The notes beneath the pieces were generated by a model. The model was not told the origin of the DNA, searched no databases, and saw only the letters and a program-made list of their open reading frames with translations. The position numbers were made by a program, and so were the translations under genes. Of a stretch of DNA of 64,000 nucleotides, positions 46,663 through 55,488 are shown piece after piece. This DNA comes from Glaciibacter superstes DSM 21135 (lineage in GTDB: Bacteria; Actinomycetota; Actinomycetes; Actinomycetales; Microbacteriaceae), in the NCBI RefSeq assembly GCF_000421145.1, contig NZ_ATWH01000008.1:124001-188000 (forward strand), written 5' to 3'. Numbering within the stretch: position 1 is the stretch's first letter; each line of letters opens with the position of its first letter.

Positions 46663-48006
46663 ATGGCTGACCCCACCGAGTCGCTCCCCGTCTTCGATGC
46701 CGCATACACCAGGTCGGTCCTCGACCTGACCATGCGGCTGGCGGAGGTGATCTTCTCCTCTGGCGCCGGAGCGGAAGACGCCACAGCGGCGATGCTGGCC
46801 GTGACCCGGGCCTACGGCCTGAAGGGCACGGAGGCCGACATCACGCATACCCTGTTGACGCTCACCCACGAAGATCCCGGCTCACACGAGTCCATCTCGC
46901 GCAGCCGCAACGTGAAATACCGCACGCTCGACTACTCCAAGCTCACCGAGACAACTGAGCTGATCGCCGATCTCATCGAGGCGCCGACGGATGTCGCGGA
47001 GGCGCGCAAGAAACTCGCCACCATCGTCAGCTCGAAGCCGCAGGTGCCTGTCTTCTGGCGCAGGATCGGTTGGAGCCTGGTCGGCGCCGGCGCCGCCGTC
47101 CTGATCGGCGGCGGGCTGACGGTGCTCGTCGCCGCCTTCGTGGCGACCTTCTTCGTCGACCTGATCACCACGGTGATGGCCAACCGTAAGGTGCCCGTGT
47201 TCTACCAGACGGTGGTCGGTGGGGCGATCGGGCCGATCGTCGCCGCCCTCGTGCAGATCGTCGACCCGTCAGCGAGCCCGTCGATCGTGGTCGTCGCGAC
47301 GATCATCATGCTCCTCGCCGGTGTCACCACGTTCGGCGCCGTGCACGACACGCTGTCTGGCTTCTACGTCACCGGCACGGCACGGCTGATGGAGGCGCTG
47401 CTCATCTCGGGCGGCCTCGTGACGGGAGTCGCCGGGGCCGCCCTGCTTCTCGGACGCCTCGGCCTCGACCTGCGCATCGAGTCCACCACGGCTCCGACGC
47501 TGGCCGACCTGCCGGTGCTGCTGGTGGCATCCGTCGTCATCGTTGCCGGCTTCGCCCTCGCTGCGCAGGTGCCGTGGCGCGCATTCTGGGTGGTCTGTGT
47601 GCTCGGCGCGCTGGCCGAGTTTCTCTATCTGGCCGGGATCGGCGCGGAACTCGGCCTGGTCTGGTCATCGGGGGCGAGCGCCGTCGGGGTCGGCCTGGTC
47701 GCGGCGGTGGCGTCGCACATCGCGCGCACGCCGCCCCTCGTCATCGTGGTGTCTGCCCTGGTGCCACTGGTTCCGGGTCTCATCCTGTTCCGTGGCCTGC
47801 TGCAATTGTCTGAGGGCAGCATAGAGGGGCTCGTCAGCCTGTTGACCGCTGGCGCAGTCGCCGGAGCACTGGCTGCCGGCGCCATCCTCGCCCAGTACGT
47901 CGTGCAATACGTCTGGGGTCCGGCCCGGAGACTGCAGCGCCGCTTCATCGGACCGCTGATGGCGCTGCCGGTGCGTCTCGGCCGCGGCACCACCAAGCGC
48001 ATCTAG
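46663..48006 (+). CDS. Threonine/serine exporter family protein (ThrE-like)
   Basis: A 447-residue membrane protein. The cytoplasmic N-terminal domain (LDLTMRLAEVIFSSGAGAEDATAAMLAV, then LTLTHEDPGSHESISRSRNVKYRTLDYSKL) and the following ten helices match the ThrE family with both the ThrE and ThrE_2 parts fused, as in Corynebacterium. ThrE exports threonine and serine. The ATG at 46663 overlaps the end of the repeat-born mini ORF (ATGGCTGA), so its translation may be coupled. Confidence 0.87.
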   Translation: MADPTESLPVFDAAYTRSVLDLTMRLAEVIFSSGAGAEDATAAMLAVTRAYGLKGTEADITHTLLTLTHEDPGSHESISRSRNVKYRTLDYSKLTETTELIADLIEAPTDVAEARKKLATIVSSKPQVPVFWRRIGWSLVGAGAAVLIGGGLTVLVAAFVATFFVDLITTVMANRKVPVFYQTVVGGAIGPIVAALVQIVDPSASPSIVVVATIIMLLAGVTTFGAVHDTLSGFYVTGTARLMEALLISGGLVTGVAGAALLLGRLGLDLRIESTTAPTLADLPVLLVASVVIVAGFALAAQVPWRAFWVVCVLGALAEFLYLAGIGAELGLVWSSGASAVGVGLVAAVASHIARTPPLVIVVSALVPLVPGLILFRGLLQLSEGSIEGLVSLLTAGAVAGALAAGAILAQYVVQYVWGPARRLQRRFIGPLMALPVRLGRGTTKRI

Positions 48007-48032
48007 GCGCGCCCCGCGCCGCCAACCGCTCA

Positions 48033-48090
48033 CGCGTGCGCCCGATGTGTCGTCTCCACCACTCGTGAGGCGGCACCTGGAGCGCACGCG
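48033..48090. terminator. Inverted repeat between convergent genes
   Basis: CGCGTGCGC (48033-48041) pairs perfectly with GCGCACGCG (48082-48090) around a 40-nt loop, between the ThrE gene and the small gene at 48129. Its role as a terminator is inferred from position. Confidence 0.4.
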
Positions 48091-48128
48091 CGGAAAGTAG
48101 TGCGCGTTCCAGAGACGGCAGGTAGCGG

Positions 48129-48368
48129 TCAGTTCTGGATGCTGGGCGGGCCTTCGCTATCGGACTCTTCGACGAAACGGTAGGGGATCGGCTCCGTGGT
48201 CTCGTGACCGCGCTTGAAGGTGCGGCTGATCGTCTCGCCGTCTTCATCCACGTCGACGACGACGATGTCCTGGATCTTGCCGTCGGCATACTCGAGGTCG
48301 ATCGGCGTGCCTGAGCCAATGACGTTGGGCCCGAACAGTACTGCCTTGTACGTGTTGTTGTCGTTCAT
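48129..48368 (-). CDS. Small hypothetical protein
   Basis: A 79-residue acidic protein, NDNNTYKAVLFGPNVIGSGT then IDLEYADGKIQDIVVVDVDEDGETISRTFKRG and an acidic end. It looks like a small beta-rich domain. GGAGGG lies about 13 nt before ATG 48368; the start is the first Met giving the compact domain. I do not recognise the family. The 188 nt upstream (to 48556) contain no other gene. Confidence 0.6.
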   Translation of the reverse strand: MNDNNTYKAVLFGPNVIGSGTPIDLEYADGKIQDIVVVDVDEDGETISRTFKRGHETTEPIPYRFVEESDSEGPPSIQN

Positions 48369-48556
48369 GATCGTGCGACCCTCCCGGTCTGACCCATCCA
48401 TCGTCGGATGTGACGTGCACCGCCAGCCTAGAGCCGCCCGCCCGTTCTGAACAGGGCGCCGCCGAAGACCCAGCTCAATCGGGTGATGCCGTTTACAGCG
48501 AATCCGCGTATGGTCGATGAAACGGGGCCGACCCGGCTCAGGACAAAGGAGTGGAC

Positions 48557-48679
48557 ATGGCTGATAAATCACCCAAAAAAGACGCAGGAAAGAAGAGCGC
48601 CGACCGTTCGTTGAAGGAGAAGCGCGCCGACAAGAAGGCCAAGAGCGACGAGACCTCCGTCAAGGCCAGGAAGCGTTAA
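48557..48679 (+). CDS. Lys-rich 40-residue protein
   Basis: A 40-codon frame, ATG 48557 to TAA 48677-48679, with AAAGGAG 6 nt upstream. It encodes ADKSPKKDAGKKSADRSLK followed by EKRADKKAKS and a KARKR end. About 40 per cent of the residues are Lys or Arg. Small proteins of this type (MADK...SLKEKRA.KKAK) are common in Microbacteriaceae; the role is unknown. The codon pattern, SD and a following hairpin argue that it is real. Confidence 0.7.
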   Translation: MADKSPKKDAGKKSADRSLKEKRADKKAKSDETSVKARKR

Positions 48680-48699
48680 CCCTTCACTCCACAGTTCAC

Positions 48700-48730
48700 G
48701 ATGCTGCCCGCGGAATTCGCGGGCAGCATC
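48700..48730 (+). terminator. Strong hairpin after the 40-residue gene
   Basis: GATGCTGCCCGCG (48700-48712) and CGCGGGCAGCATC (48718-48730) pair perfectly over 13 bp with loop GAATT. It ends 19 nt before the next start at 48750. No T run follows. Confidence 0.65.
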
Positions 48731-48749
48731 TGCACGAAAGGACCAGCTT

Positions 48750-49679
48750 GTGACCCTCCCCCGCCAGAGCACCCGCGTCGACTACCCGGCCGGAATCGTG
48801 CGGAACTCGGCAACCGTGCTTCACGTGGAGGGGCTGCCGAACGGAACGATGGTCGTGCTGCTGGATAGGACCAGCGTCCATCCCATCGACGCCGGCTGGC
48901 CCGACCAGAGCGCCGACCGTGCCACGCTCATTCCTGCCGGGTCGACTGCAGGCGGGCACCACATCGAGATCACCGACTGCATCGTCGGCGCGACCGACGG
49001 AGCGGCTCTTTATCTCGGGCGCGACATTCCCGTCGCAAAGGGCACAGACGGGTGGGGCTTCGTCGTCGTTCACGTGGTCGCGGGCGACGCGGCACTGGCG
49101 GAGGGCGATCGGGTCGACGTGGAAGTCGACGCTGGCTTCCGCGAGCGCACCTCCACCGGCCACACCGCTTGTCACCTCGCGTCGCTCGCCCTCAACGAGG
49201 CGCTCGCGGGCCGCTGGCGGAAGGAGATCAGGGCTGACGGCCTCGGGCATCCCGACTTCGACGGCGCCGCGAACGACGTCTCACTGATCACCGAGAACGG
49301 CTCGACCGACACCTACCGGCTCGGCAAGTCGTTGCGCAAGAAGGGGTTCGTCGCCGAGGGTTTCGCCGACGGTCTTGACGAAGTCGAGCAGACGGCGAAC
49401 GCGGCGTTGGCCGAGTGGGTGGCGACGGATGCCGCGGTGCGCGTCGAACGCGACGGCGAGACGCTCACCGACCGCCGGTACTGGGTGTGCGAACTCCCGG
49501 GAGCCGAGGTGCGCATCCCCTGCGGTGGAACCCACCGAAACTCGCTCGCGGGCCTGGGCAGCGTACGCATCGCCCTCTCCACCGAAGATGTGGATGGCAC
49601 CACGATTCTCACCATGGAGACCACGGCCACCACGGCCACGTCCACGACGACCGCGACGACCGTCCCGTCAGCCGGCTAA
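48750..49679 (+). CDS. AlaX-like aminoacyl-tRNA editing protein
   Basis: A 309-residue free-standing relative of the alanyl-tRNA synthetase editing domain. The zinc motifs are present: HTACH in STGHTACHLASLALNEAL (the HxxxH pair) and CGGTH in VRIPCGGTHRNSLAGLG (the CxxxH pair). The N-terminal beta domain is the second additional domain found before the editing core. The protein would remove misactivated Ser or Gly from tRNA-Ala. GTG 48750 has GAAAGGA upstream. The C-terminus ends in a Thr-rich run from short ACC/ACG repeats. Confidence 0.87.
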   Translation: MTLPRQSTRVDYPAGIVRNSATVLHVEGLPNGTMVVLLDRTSVHPIDAGWPDQSADRATLIPAGSTAGGHHIEITDCIVGATDGAALYLGRDIPVAKGTDGWGFVVVHVVAGDAALAEGDRVDVEVDAGFRERTSTGHTACHLASLALNEALAGRWRKEIRADGLGHPDFDGAANDVSLITENGSTDTYRLGKSLRKKGFVAEGFADGLDEVEQTANAALAEWVATDAAVRVERDGETLTDRRYWVCELPGAEVRIPCGGTHRNSLAGLGSVRIALSTEDVDGTTILTMETTATTATSTTTATTVPSAG

Positions 49680-50444
49680 GAGCACCCGGGCGAGCGCCTC
49701 CTCCCCACGGATCCGGCGCAGGTGCTCAATGACACGATCGACCACCGCGGCCGTGACACCCGAGCACACGATGCTGTTCGCACCGAGCTCATCGAGCCCG
49801 CCGGCGCGCACCCGAATCACCTCCCAGCCCACCTCGGCGAGAGCGGCATCCTTCTCCCGATCAGACACCTCCTTGAGCCCGCGGTGCGCCGTTCCGTCGC
49901 GCCCTGGGTCGTCGTACTCGATCGCGATCCGCAACGCCGGAACCAGAATGTCTGGCCATACCTCCGGTTTGCCGTAGAAAGTGCGGTTGATCTTCACGGC
50001 GTTCACCCGATGCGGCAAACGGATGCGTTCGGCCAGGAGCACGCGCAGCCGCTGCTCCGTCATCGACGTTCGCGTTTTTAAACCGGGTTTCATGAAGGCG
50101 ACACCTCCTTCGAACCGAGAGCCGGGCGCCTGCGCGTTCGCCAGGCACTTCTGGCAGCCCGGGCCGGTCAGCACCTCGCGCACGCTGGCACGATAACGCG
50201 AGTGTCCTCGTTCGCAGATCCACTCGTATTCCTCGCCGATGCGCGTTTCGCGGGCAAGCGCAGACCGCCTGGCCGGCGCGACCTTCGCCAGCAGCTGGGA
50301 CCGCGTGCGCTTCGTCTCGCCCAGAAGCATGCACAGCGGACACTCCCGCCGCAGCGTGACGAGCGCTTCCTCCCCAGAGGCGCCGTGTCCGCAGCTGAAC
50401 CGCACGGGCGATGCGCCGCGCACTTCGGCTGTGTCGTCGTTCAT
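49668..50444 (-). CDS. Zinc-ribbon plus endonuclease-like hypothetical protein
   Basis: A 258-residue protein. The N-terminal half has paired Cys motifs like a treble-clef zinc ribbon (FSCGHG, RECPLCML, EWICERGHSRY, GPGCQKCLANAQ). The C-terminal half has WPDILVPALRIAIEYDDPGRDG and AALAEVGWEVIRVRAGG, the D...ExD and V-G-W-x-V-I-R-V pattern of PD-(D/E)XK or Vsr-like nucleases. This suggests a DNA-binding nuclease, but no partner gene is present. The first six codons (MNDDTA) lie in the 17-bp repeat at 50428-50580. It overlaps the preceding gene by 12 nt tail-to-tail. Confidence 0.7.
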   Translation of the reverse strand: MNDDTAEVRGASPVRFSCGHGASGEEALVTLRRECPLCMLLGETKRTRSQLLAKVAPARRSALARETRIGEEYEWICERGHSRYRASVREVLTGPGCQKCLANAQAPGSRFEGGVAFMKPGLKTRTSMTEQRLRVLLAERIRLPHRVNAVKINRTFYGKPEVWPDILVPALRIAIEYDDPGRDGTAHRGLKEVSDREKDAALAEVGWEVIRVRAGGLDELGANSIVCSGVTAAVVDRVIEHLRRIRGEEALARVLLAG

Positions 50445-50580
50445 GCTGTGTCGTCGTTCATGCTGTGTCGTCGTTCATGCTGTGTCGTCGTTCATGCAGT
50501 GTCGTCGTTCATGCAGTGTCGTCGTTCATGCAGTGTCGTCGTTCATGCAGTGTCGTCGTTCATGCAGTGTCGTCGTTCAT
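50428..50580. repeat. Nine-copy 17-bp tandem repeat over a start codon
   Basis: Nine perfect-to-near-perfect units of GCTGTGTCGTCGTTCAT (last five GCAGTGTCGTCGTTCAT) cover 153 nt. On the minus strand each unit contains ATGAACGACGACACAGC, so each has a start codon and reads MNDDTA then TGA, which overlaps the next ATG. The innermost copy supplies the start of the 49668 gene. Confidence 0.92.
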
Positions 50581-50682
50581 GCAGACTCGCCTTCTGACGC
50601 TCCCGGAAGCGTCACTGGCACGCTACCCGCGACCACCGACATCCGTCACCCGTGCGTGCAGACACGAGAACGGCAGCCGAGC

Positions 50683-51330
50683 TTATTGGGCGAGGTACCG
50701 GATGACGGCAAGCACTCGTCGGTGGTCGTCGGCATCGACCGGCAGGCCGAGGGCGTCATAGATGCGCGAGGCGTGCTGCACGACCGCCTTCTCCGTCACC
50801 ACCAGTCGCGAGGCGATCCAGCCGTTGCTGCGCCCCTCCGCCATCAGCGCCATGACCTCCTGCTGCCGCGGCGTCAACCGCGCCACATCGCCATCGGCGA
50901 GTCGCGCCCGCTTGACCATCACCCCGACCACATCCGGATCGAGAGCAGTGCCACCCGCGGCGACTCGCCGCAGATCGGCGCAGAAGGTGTCGACGTCGGA
51001 GATCCGCTGCTTCAGCAGGTATCCGACCTTCGCCGGCCGGTCGGTGAGTAACTCGACGGCATATCGTCGCTGCACGTACTGCGAGAGCACGACAACCGCA
51101 GTGTCCGGGTGAGCCGAACGAATGCGCAACGCCGCAACCAGGCCTTCGTCGGTGAGGGTCGGCGGCATACGGATGTCTGTCACGACGAGGTCGGGATTGT
51201 GCCGGTCGACAGCCTCGAGCAGCTGCACGGCATCTGGCACGGCAGCGACCACGTCGAACCCGCCCTGCTCGAGAACAAGTGCCAGCCCCTGCCGCAGCAG
51301 CGCCTCGTCTTCGCCGATCACTACGCGCAC
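50683..51330 (-). CDS. LuxR/NarL-type response regulator
   Basis: A 215-residue two-component response regulator. Receiver: MRVVIGEDEALLRQGLALVL, phospho-acceptor Asp52 in VVTDIRMPP, LSQYV and the Lys in YLLKQRI. Output: LTPRQQEVMALMAEGRSNGWIASRLVVTEKAVVQHASRIYDALG, a LuxR helix-turn-helix. It overlaps the kinase stop by 10 nt. The targets are unknown. Confidence 0.93.
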   Translation of the reverse strand: MRVVIGEDEALLRQGLALVLEQGGFDVVAAVPDAVQLLEAVDRHNPDLVVTDIRMPPTLTDEGLVAALRIRSAHPDTAVVVLSQYVQRRYAVELLTDRPAKVGYLLKQRISDVDTFCADLRRVAAGGTALDPDVVGVMVKRARLADGDVARLTPRQQEVMALMAEGRSNGWIASRLVVTEKAVVQHASRIYDALGLPVDADDHRRVLAVIRYLAQ

Positions 51331-53075
51331 GGCAACTCCACTCTCAGTCGGGTTCCGCTGCCCAGTTCACTCTGCACCCGCAGCCGGCCGCCGATGACGT
51401 CGACGCGATCGGCCAGTCCGCGAAGACCCTGCCCTGCCGCGAGGGACGCCCCGCCGATGCCATCGTCGTTCACCTCGACCAGCAATTGGTCACCATCGCG
51501 CTCGAGGCGCACGCTGAACGACTCCGCCTTGGAGTGTTTGAGTGCGTTCGCGAGTCCTTCGGCAACCACGAAGTACGCGGTGCTCTCGATCGATTCGGGT
51601 AGCGCGCCGTCGGTGATTCCCAGGTGCAGGCTGGTGGGCACCGGCATCCGGTCGACGAGGTCTTCCGTCGCGGCGGACAAACCACGCTCGATCAGAGTGG
51701 ACGGCATGACGTCATGCACGAGCCGTCGTAGTTCTGCGGCGGCCTCGTCTATGCCCTTCCGGAGGGCCGTAGCCTGCTCTCGGGTCGTGACAGAAGAACT
51801 CGACGCGTTCGCAACCTGCTGCGCCTCAAGGGCAAGGAGAACCAGCTGAACCTGGAGCCCGTCGTGCAGGTTCTGCGCGATTCGCCTGCGCTCCCGATCC
51901 GCCGCGGCAACCAGGCGGGCGCGCGACGCCAGCAGCGCATCCTGACTCGCCAGGAGTTCGGCGGTGAGCCGCTCGCGCTCCATCGCGATGGCGACCACCC
52001 GGCCCGCCGTGCGCACCAGCTCTGGGTCTTCGATCAACGCAGCATCGTAGACGATAGCGCCGACCAGTTGACTCCCCACCCGCACGTCCACGCTCGCCCG
52101 TTCGCCATTCGCGACGAGCAGCTTCGTCGGCAGTCCGGCGGCGTCTGCCCAGTCTTCGTGTTCCGGAATCCAGAAGGCGATCTCAATGGAGTCGTCGCCG
52201 AGCGCCTGCGCGAGCGCCGTCGTCAGCTCCGGCCTCGCCCCGCCGCTGGCTCCCAGCCAGGCCCCGAGTTCCTGAAGCTCGCCCGTTCGCGCGAATCCTC
52301 CCCGAAGCACGCCGAGCGCAAACGCGATCGGGATGCCGGCGAGGAAAACGGCCTGCAATCCCGCCCGCGCGCCCGGAGACATACCCAGCATGAGCTGGAA
52401 CACAGTCGCGCTGGTCGGTATCAGCAGCACCGCCAACATCCCGTAGGCGAACAACGGGCCGAGCACTCGCCGGTGTGCCGAATCCGCGCGAATGAGCCGC
52501 CTCGCCAGGATCACCACGGTCGCGATGGCCACGATCAAACCGGTGTAGCGCTGCACCTCGGAGCCGACCGCCATCAGATCCGGTCGGTCAGCAATGAACA
52601 ACGGCGCAGGGGCTGCGGCGTTGAAGAGATACAGCGGTGCCTGTAGCACGAGAGCGACAACGTAACCGGCAGCAACGGTCGCCCGCGATGCGGGGCCCCT
52701 CAGCCGACCGGATGGGAAGGCGTGAAGCAGGTGGATAGCGACGGCCAGCACCAGGGTCGCGGTCATCGTTCCGAAAGCGGTGAACACCGGCACCCCGGTG
52801 TTCGCCAGGCTTCCGGCGAACACGGCAAAGCCCCCGAGGACGATGAGCGCACCCATCCGGTTGCTTGGGCGTCGCCACCAAGCGATCATGCCTGCTGCCA
52901 CGTAGACCCAGAACGCCACGGTGAACAGCACGTGCACCCACCAGTAGGCACCGGAACCCGGCAGCGCAAGAATGAGCTGAATGGCTCCGAGGAAAACGGC
53001 GGAGATCGCGAGAAGGATGAGGGCACGGTCGAGCGATCGAGGCTGGGACGATCGCGCCACACCGGGAGTCACCAT
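51321..53075 (-). CDS. Sensor histidine kinase (NarX/DesK-type)
   Basis: A 584-residue kinase. The N-terminal half is membrane-embedded with about eight helices (AILLAISAVFLGAIQLIL, VHVLFTVAFWVYVAAGM, MTATLVLAVAIHLLHAF, and others). A GAF-like region follows, then RERRRIAQNLHDGLQVQLVLLALEAQQ with the phospho-acceptor His of the HisKA_3 class and the N box GLANALKHSK, with G-rich QGLRGLADRV. The preferred start ATG 53075 begins the domain order directly; ATG 53144 is a longer alternative. The signal sensed is unknown. Confidence 0.88.
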   Translation of the reverse strand: MVTPGVARSSQPRSLDRALILLAISAVFLGAIQLILALPGSGAYWWVHVLFTVAFWVYVAAGMIAWWRRPSNRMGALIVLGGFAVFAGSLANTGVPVFTAFGTMTATLVLAVAIHLLHAFPSGRLRGPASRATVAAGYVVALVLQAPLYLFNAAAPAPLFIADRPDLMAVGSEVQRYTGLIVAIATVVILARRLIRADSAHRRVLGPLFAYGMLAVLLIPTSATVFQLMLGMSPGARAGLQAVFLAGIPIAFALGVLRGGFARTGELQELGAWLGASGGARPELTTALAQALGDDSIEIAFWIPEHEDWADAAGLPTKLLVANGERASVDVRVGSQLVGAIVYDAALIEDPELVRTAGRVVAIAMERERLTAELLASQDALLASRARLVAAADRERRRIAQNLHDGLQVQLVLLALEAQQVANASSSSVTTREQATALRKGIDEAAAELRRLVHDVMPSTLIERGLSAATEDLVDRMPVPTSLHLGITDGALPESIESTAYFVVAEGLANALKHSKAESFSVRLERDGDQLLVEVNDDGIGGASLAAGQGLRGLADRVDVIGGRLRVQSELGSGTRLRVELPCA

Positions 53076-53173
53076 GTGACCATGGTATTGCCCGCCCGGC
53101 GCCCGAAGCGGAAGCGTCGTCTCCTCGCCCCAGACGTCGACCATGACTCAGCCCTTCGCCAGCCGACCTACCC

Positions 53174-53818
53174 CTACCCCTTCGGCGCCGGGACGAACGC
53201 GTTCCCGAGCGCCCCGGAGATCGCGACGAACATGCGGGTGGCGATCCCGTAACCGGCCTCACCGGGAAATGACGTCAGGCGTTCGACCTGGGACTTGGCA
53301 TCGAGCAGCCCCTGACCCGTGCCGTTCGCGCGGGCGAGGACGAGCATGTCCTGCCCGGTAGAGATCAGCTCGCCGGCGGTCCAGCCCCACGACGGATTCC
53401 AATCGGTGGCGTCCGTCGGATTCTCTGGCGTGGCATCCGGCGCCTGCAGCGTGACGTCGGTGGTCATCGGGGCACCCGTCGTGGGGTCTGCCATGCCGTA
53501 GCCCTTGCTCAAGGTGCCCTCCGGAGTCTGAACAAACACCACGGCGCCTGGCGCGGCGGCTTCGGTGAAGGATGTTGCGGCTGCGGCATCGATCGTCGCC
53601 GCCAGATCAGCGGGCATCGGCTCGGTAGCGGCTGCCGGAAGTTCCGCCGTGACGACCGCCTCGGGATCCGTTACGCACGTGGATGCCGGTGCGGTCGACG
53701 CGGTCTCAGACGCGGCAGGTTCGGGTAACTGCTCGTCTGAGCTGGGAGAGGCACAACCCGCCAGCGGCAGGGCAATCGCTCCAACCGCGAGCGGTGGAAT
53801 GATGCGTCGTCTGGACAT
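53174..53818 (-). pseudogene. Serine hydrolase lipoprotein with catalytic core deleted
   Basis: A 214-codon frame with SRRRIIPPLAVGAIALPLAGC (lipobox LAGC, with GAAGGGA upstream), a Ser/Thr/Pro linker, then the start of a serine-hydrolase domain (AAATSFTEAAAPGAVVFVQTPEGTLSKGYGMADPTTGAPM). The frame then jumps to APDATPENPTDATDWNPSWGWTAGELISTGQDM, a segment that normally lies 150-200 residues later. The SxxK and YxN motifs are therefore absent, and the C-terminus is cut short at FVPAPKG. It reads as an in-frame internal deletion, so it is probably a relic or a non-catalytic protein. Confidence 0.65.
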
Positions 53819-53943
53819 GGTTTCCCTTCGTCGGAGGATGGGACATTCCTTGGTTTGAGTCTCGCTCTGCGCCACGACTCGGCCAATGGACTCAGGTCGC
53901 CAGTTCTCCCACTGCCGCATGCGGGTTGCGAACGGCGGACAGC

Positions 53944-55488
53944 TCATCCAGTGGAAGGCACCTCCGGCTCGACAAGACGCGCGAGCAACTCGATGAGCAG
54001 TCGCTCGGTGATGGGGGCCGGCAGCGCCTCGATGAGAGCAAGCAGTGGCGCCATCTGTTCCGGAAGGGCGTCTTCCGCCGAACCGATCCCGAGGCCGGCG
54101 AGCACCCCGGCGGCCTCCGCAGAACCCAGTGCCTCCGCAGAACCCAGTGGGCCCGAATCGAGTTCGACTGGCGGCAGCGCGCCAAGTAGCCCTGCTGGGT
54201 CGACCGCCGGCACCCCGCGCACGTCATCGGCCGCCTGCACGAGGGCAACGCTCAGCCGGGCGAGCACCGATTCCGTCACCGGCGTGATCGTCAGGTGCGT
54301 GGTGTGCGCGAGTCGCACACCGTTCGACTGCACGAGGCCTGGCTGTTGCTGCAGGAGCCAGCCGAGCTGTCGCATCCGGTCGGCGAGGTGGTGGGGATCG
54401 ACCCTGCGCTCTGGCTGGGCGGTTTCGTCGGCGGCAACGGCGAACAATGGCCCGACGGGCGAACCGACCACGCGCAGCCCGTCGATCTCCCCGACCAGCT
54501 GCACAAGCGCATCCGTCGATTGCCGGCACGACGCACTCAACTCGGCGAACCCGCCGTCACCGAGCCGACGGGTGATGGCCCAGGCGGCGGCGAGGGCGCC
54601 GGCCGATTTGGAGCCGAGCATGGTCGGATTGACGACGGGATAGCCGGGCCAGCGTTTCGTTGCGAAGTACTGGTGGCGCTGCCGGTCACGGCCGCGCTGC
54701 AGTAGCACGGATGCTCCCTTCGGCCCGTAGCCGAACTTGTGCAGGTCAGCCGAGATGCTGGTGACACCGGGCACCGCAAAGTCCCAGGCGGGCAGCTCCT
54801 CGCCCCACCACGGCAGCACCCAACCGCCGATGCAGGCGTCGACATGGCAGGCGATACCGGCGACGGATGCCGCGGCCGCGACGTCGACAACCGGGTCGAG
54901 TGTTGCATAGGGGTACGACGGCGCCGACACCACAACGAGGGCGACGTCGTCACCGAATCGTGACGTGAGCTCTGCAGTGTCGACCCGGCCACCGGCATCC
55001 ACCGGCACCAGGTCGAGTTCGAGTCCGAAATAGTGGGCCGCCTTATGGAACGCGGCGTGCACAGTGACCGGTGCGAGGAGGCGCGGACTGTCGACGGATG
55101 TGTCGTGGGTCTCACGCCAGACGTCCCTGGCCGTCTTCACCGCGAGCAGGCAGCTTTCGGTCCCGCCGGAGGTGACGCTGCCGACGACCTCGCCGTCTGC
55201 CGATGACTCGCCGTGCAGCATCCTCCTGGCGAAGGCCACCAGGTCGCGTTCCAGCGCGGCCACCGAGGGGAACGTCGTCGGATCGAGTCCGTTCACCGGC
55301 TGCATGATGCGAATCGCCTCCGCGGCCAGTTCGTCGAGCTCGGGCAGGCCGGAGTCGTAGACATAGGAGAGCACATGGCCGCCGTGGGTGGGGGCATCGG
55401 CCTGGCGCAGGGCGCGCAGCTCGGCCAGGATCTCGTCGGAGCGTTCGGCAGATTCGGTCGGTTCGGTCGGTTCGGTCGGTTCGTTCAC
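53944..55488 (-). CDS. PLP-dependent decarboxylase/lyase (sphingosine-phosphate lyase-like)
   Basis: A 514-residue group II PLP enzyme. It has HGGHVLSYVYDSGLPELDELAAEA, VGSVTSGGTESCLLAVKTARD, HVDACIGGWVLPWW and the PLP lysine in ISADLHKFGYGPKG; these resemble the sphingosine-1-phosphate lyase and Dpl1-like branch. The first 15 residues are a PTE repeat from tandem DNA, and residues near 455 hold LGSAEALGSAEAAG, another duplication. It overlaps the transporter gene stop by 4 nt. The natural substrate is unknown. Confidence 0.82.
   Translation of the reverse strand: MNEPTEPTEPTESAERSDEILAELRALRQADAPTHGGHVLSYVYDSGLPELDELAAEAIRIMQPVNGLDPTTFPSVAALERDLVAFARRMLHGESSADGEVVGSVTSGGTESCLLAVKTARDVWRETHDTSVDSPRLLAPVTVHAAFHKAAHYFGLELDLVPVDAGGRVDTAELTSRFGDDVALVVVSAPSYPYATLDPVVDVAAAASVAGIACHVDACIGGWVLPWWGEELPAWDFAVPGVTSISADLHKFGYGPKGASVLLQRGRDRQRHQYFATKRWPGYPVVNPTMLGSKSAGALAAAWAITRRLGDGGFAELSASCRQSTDALVQLVGEIDGLRVVGSPVGPLFAVAADETAQPERRVDPHHLADRMRQLGWLLQQQPGLVQSNGVRLAHTTHLTITPVTESVLARLSVALVQAADDVRGVPAVDPAGLLGALPPVELDSGPLGSAEALGSAEAAGVLAGLGIGSAEDALPEQMAPLLALIEALPAPITERLLIELLARLVEPEVPSTG

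Noticed and set aside
50428-50580. CRISPR array
   Set aside because: Units are contiguous and identical with no spacers, and no cas genes are present.
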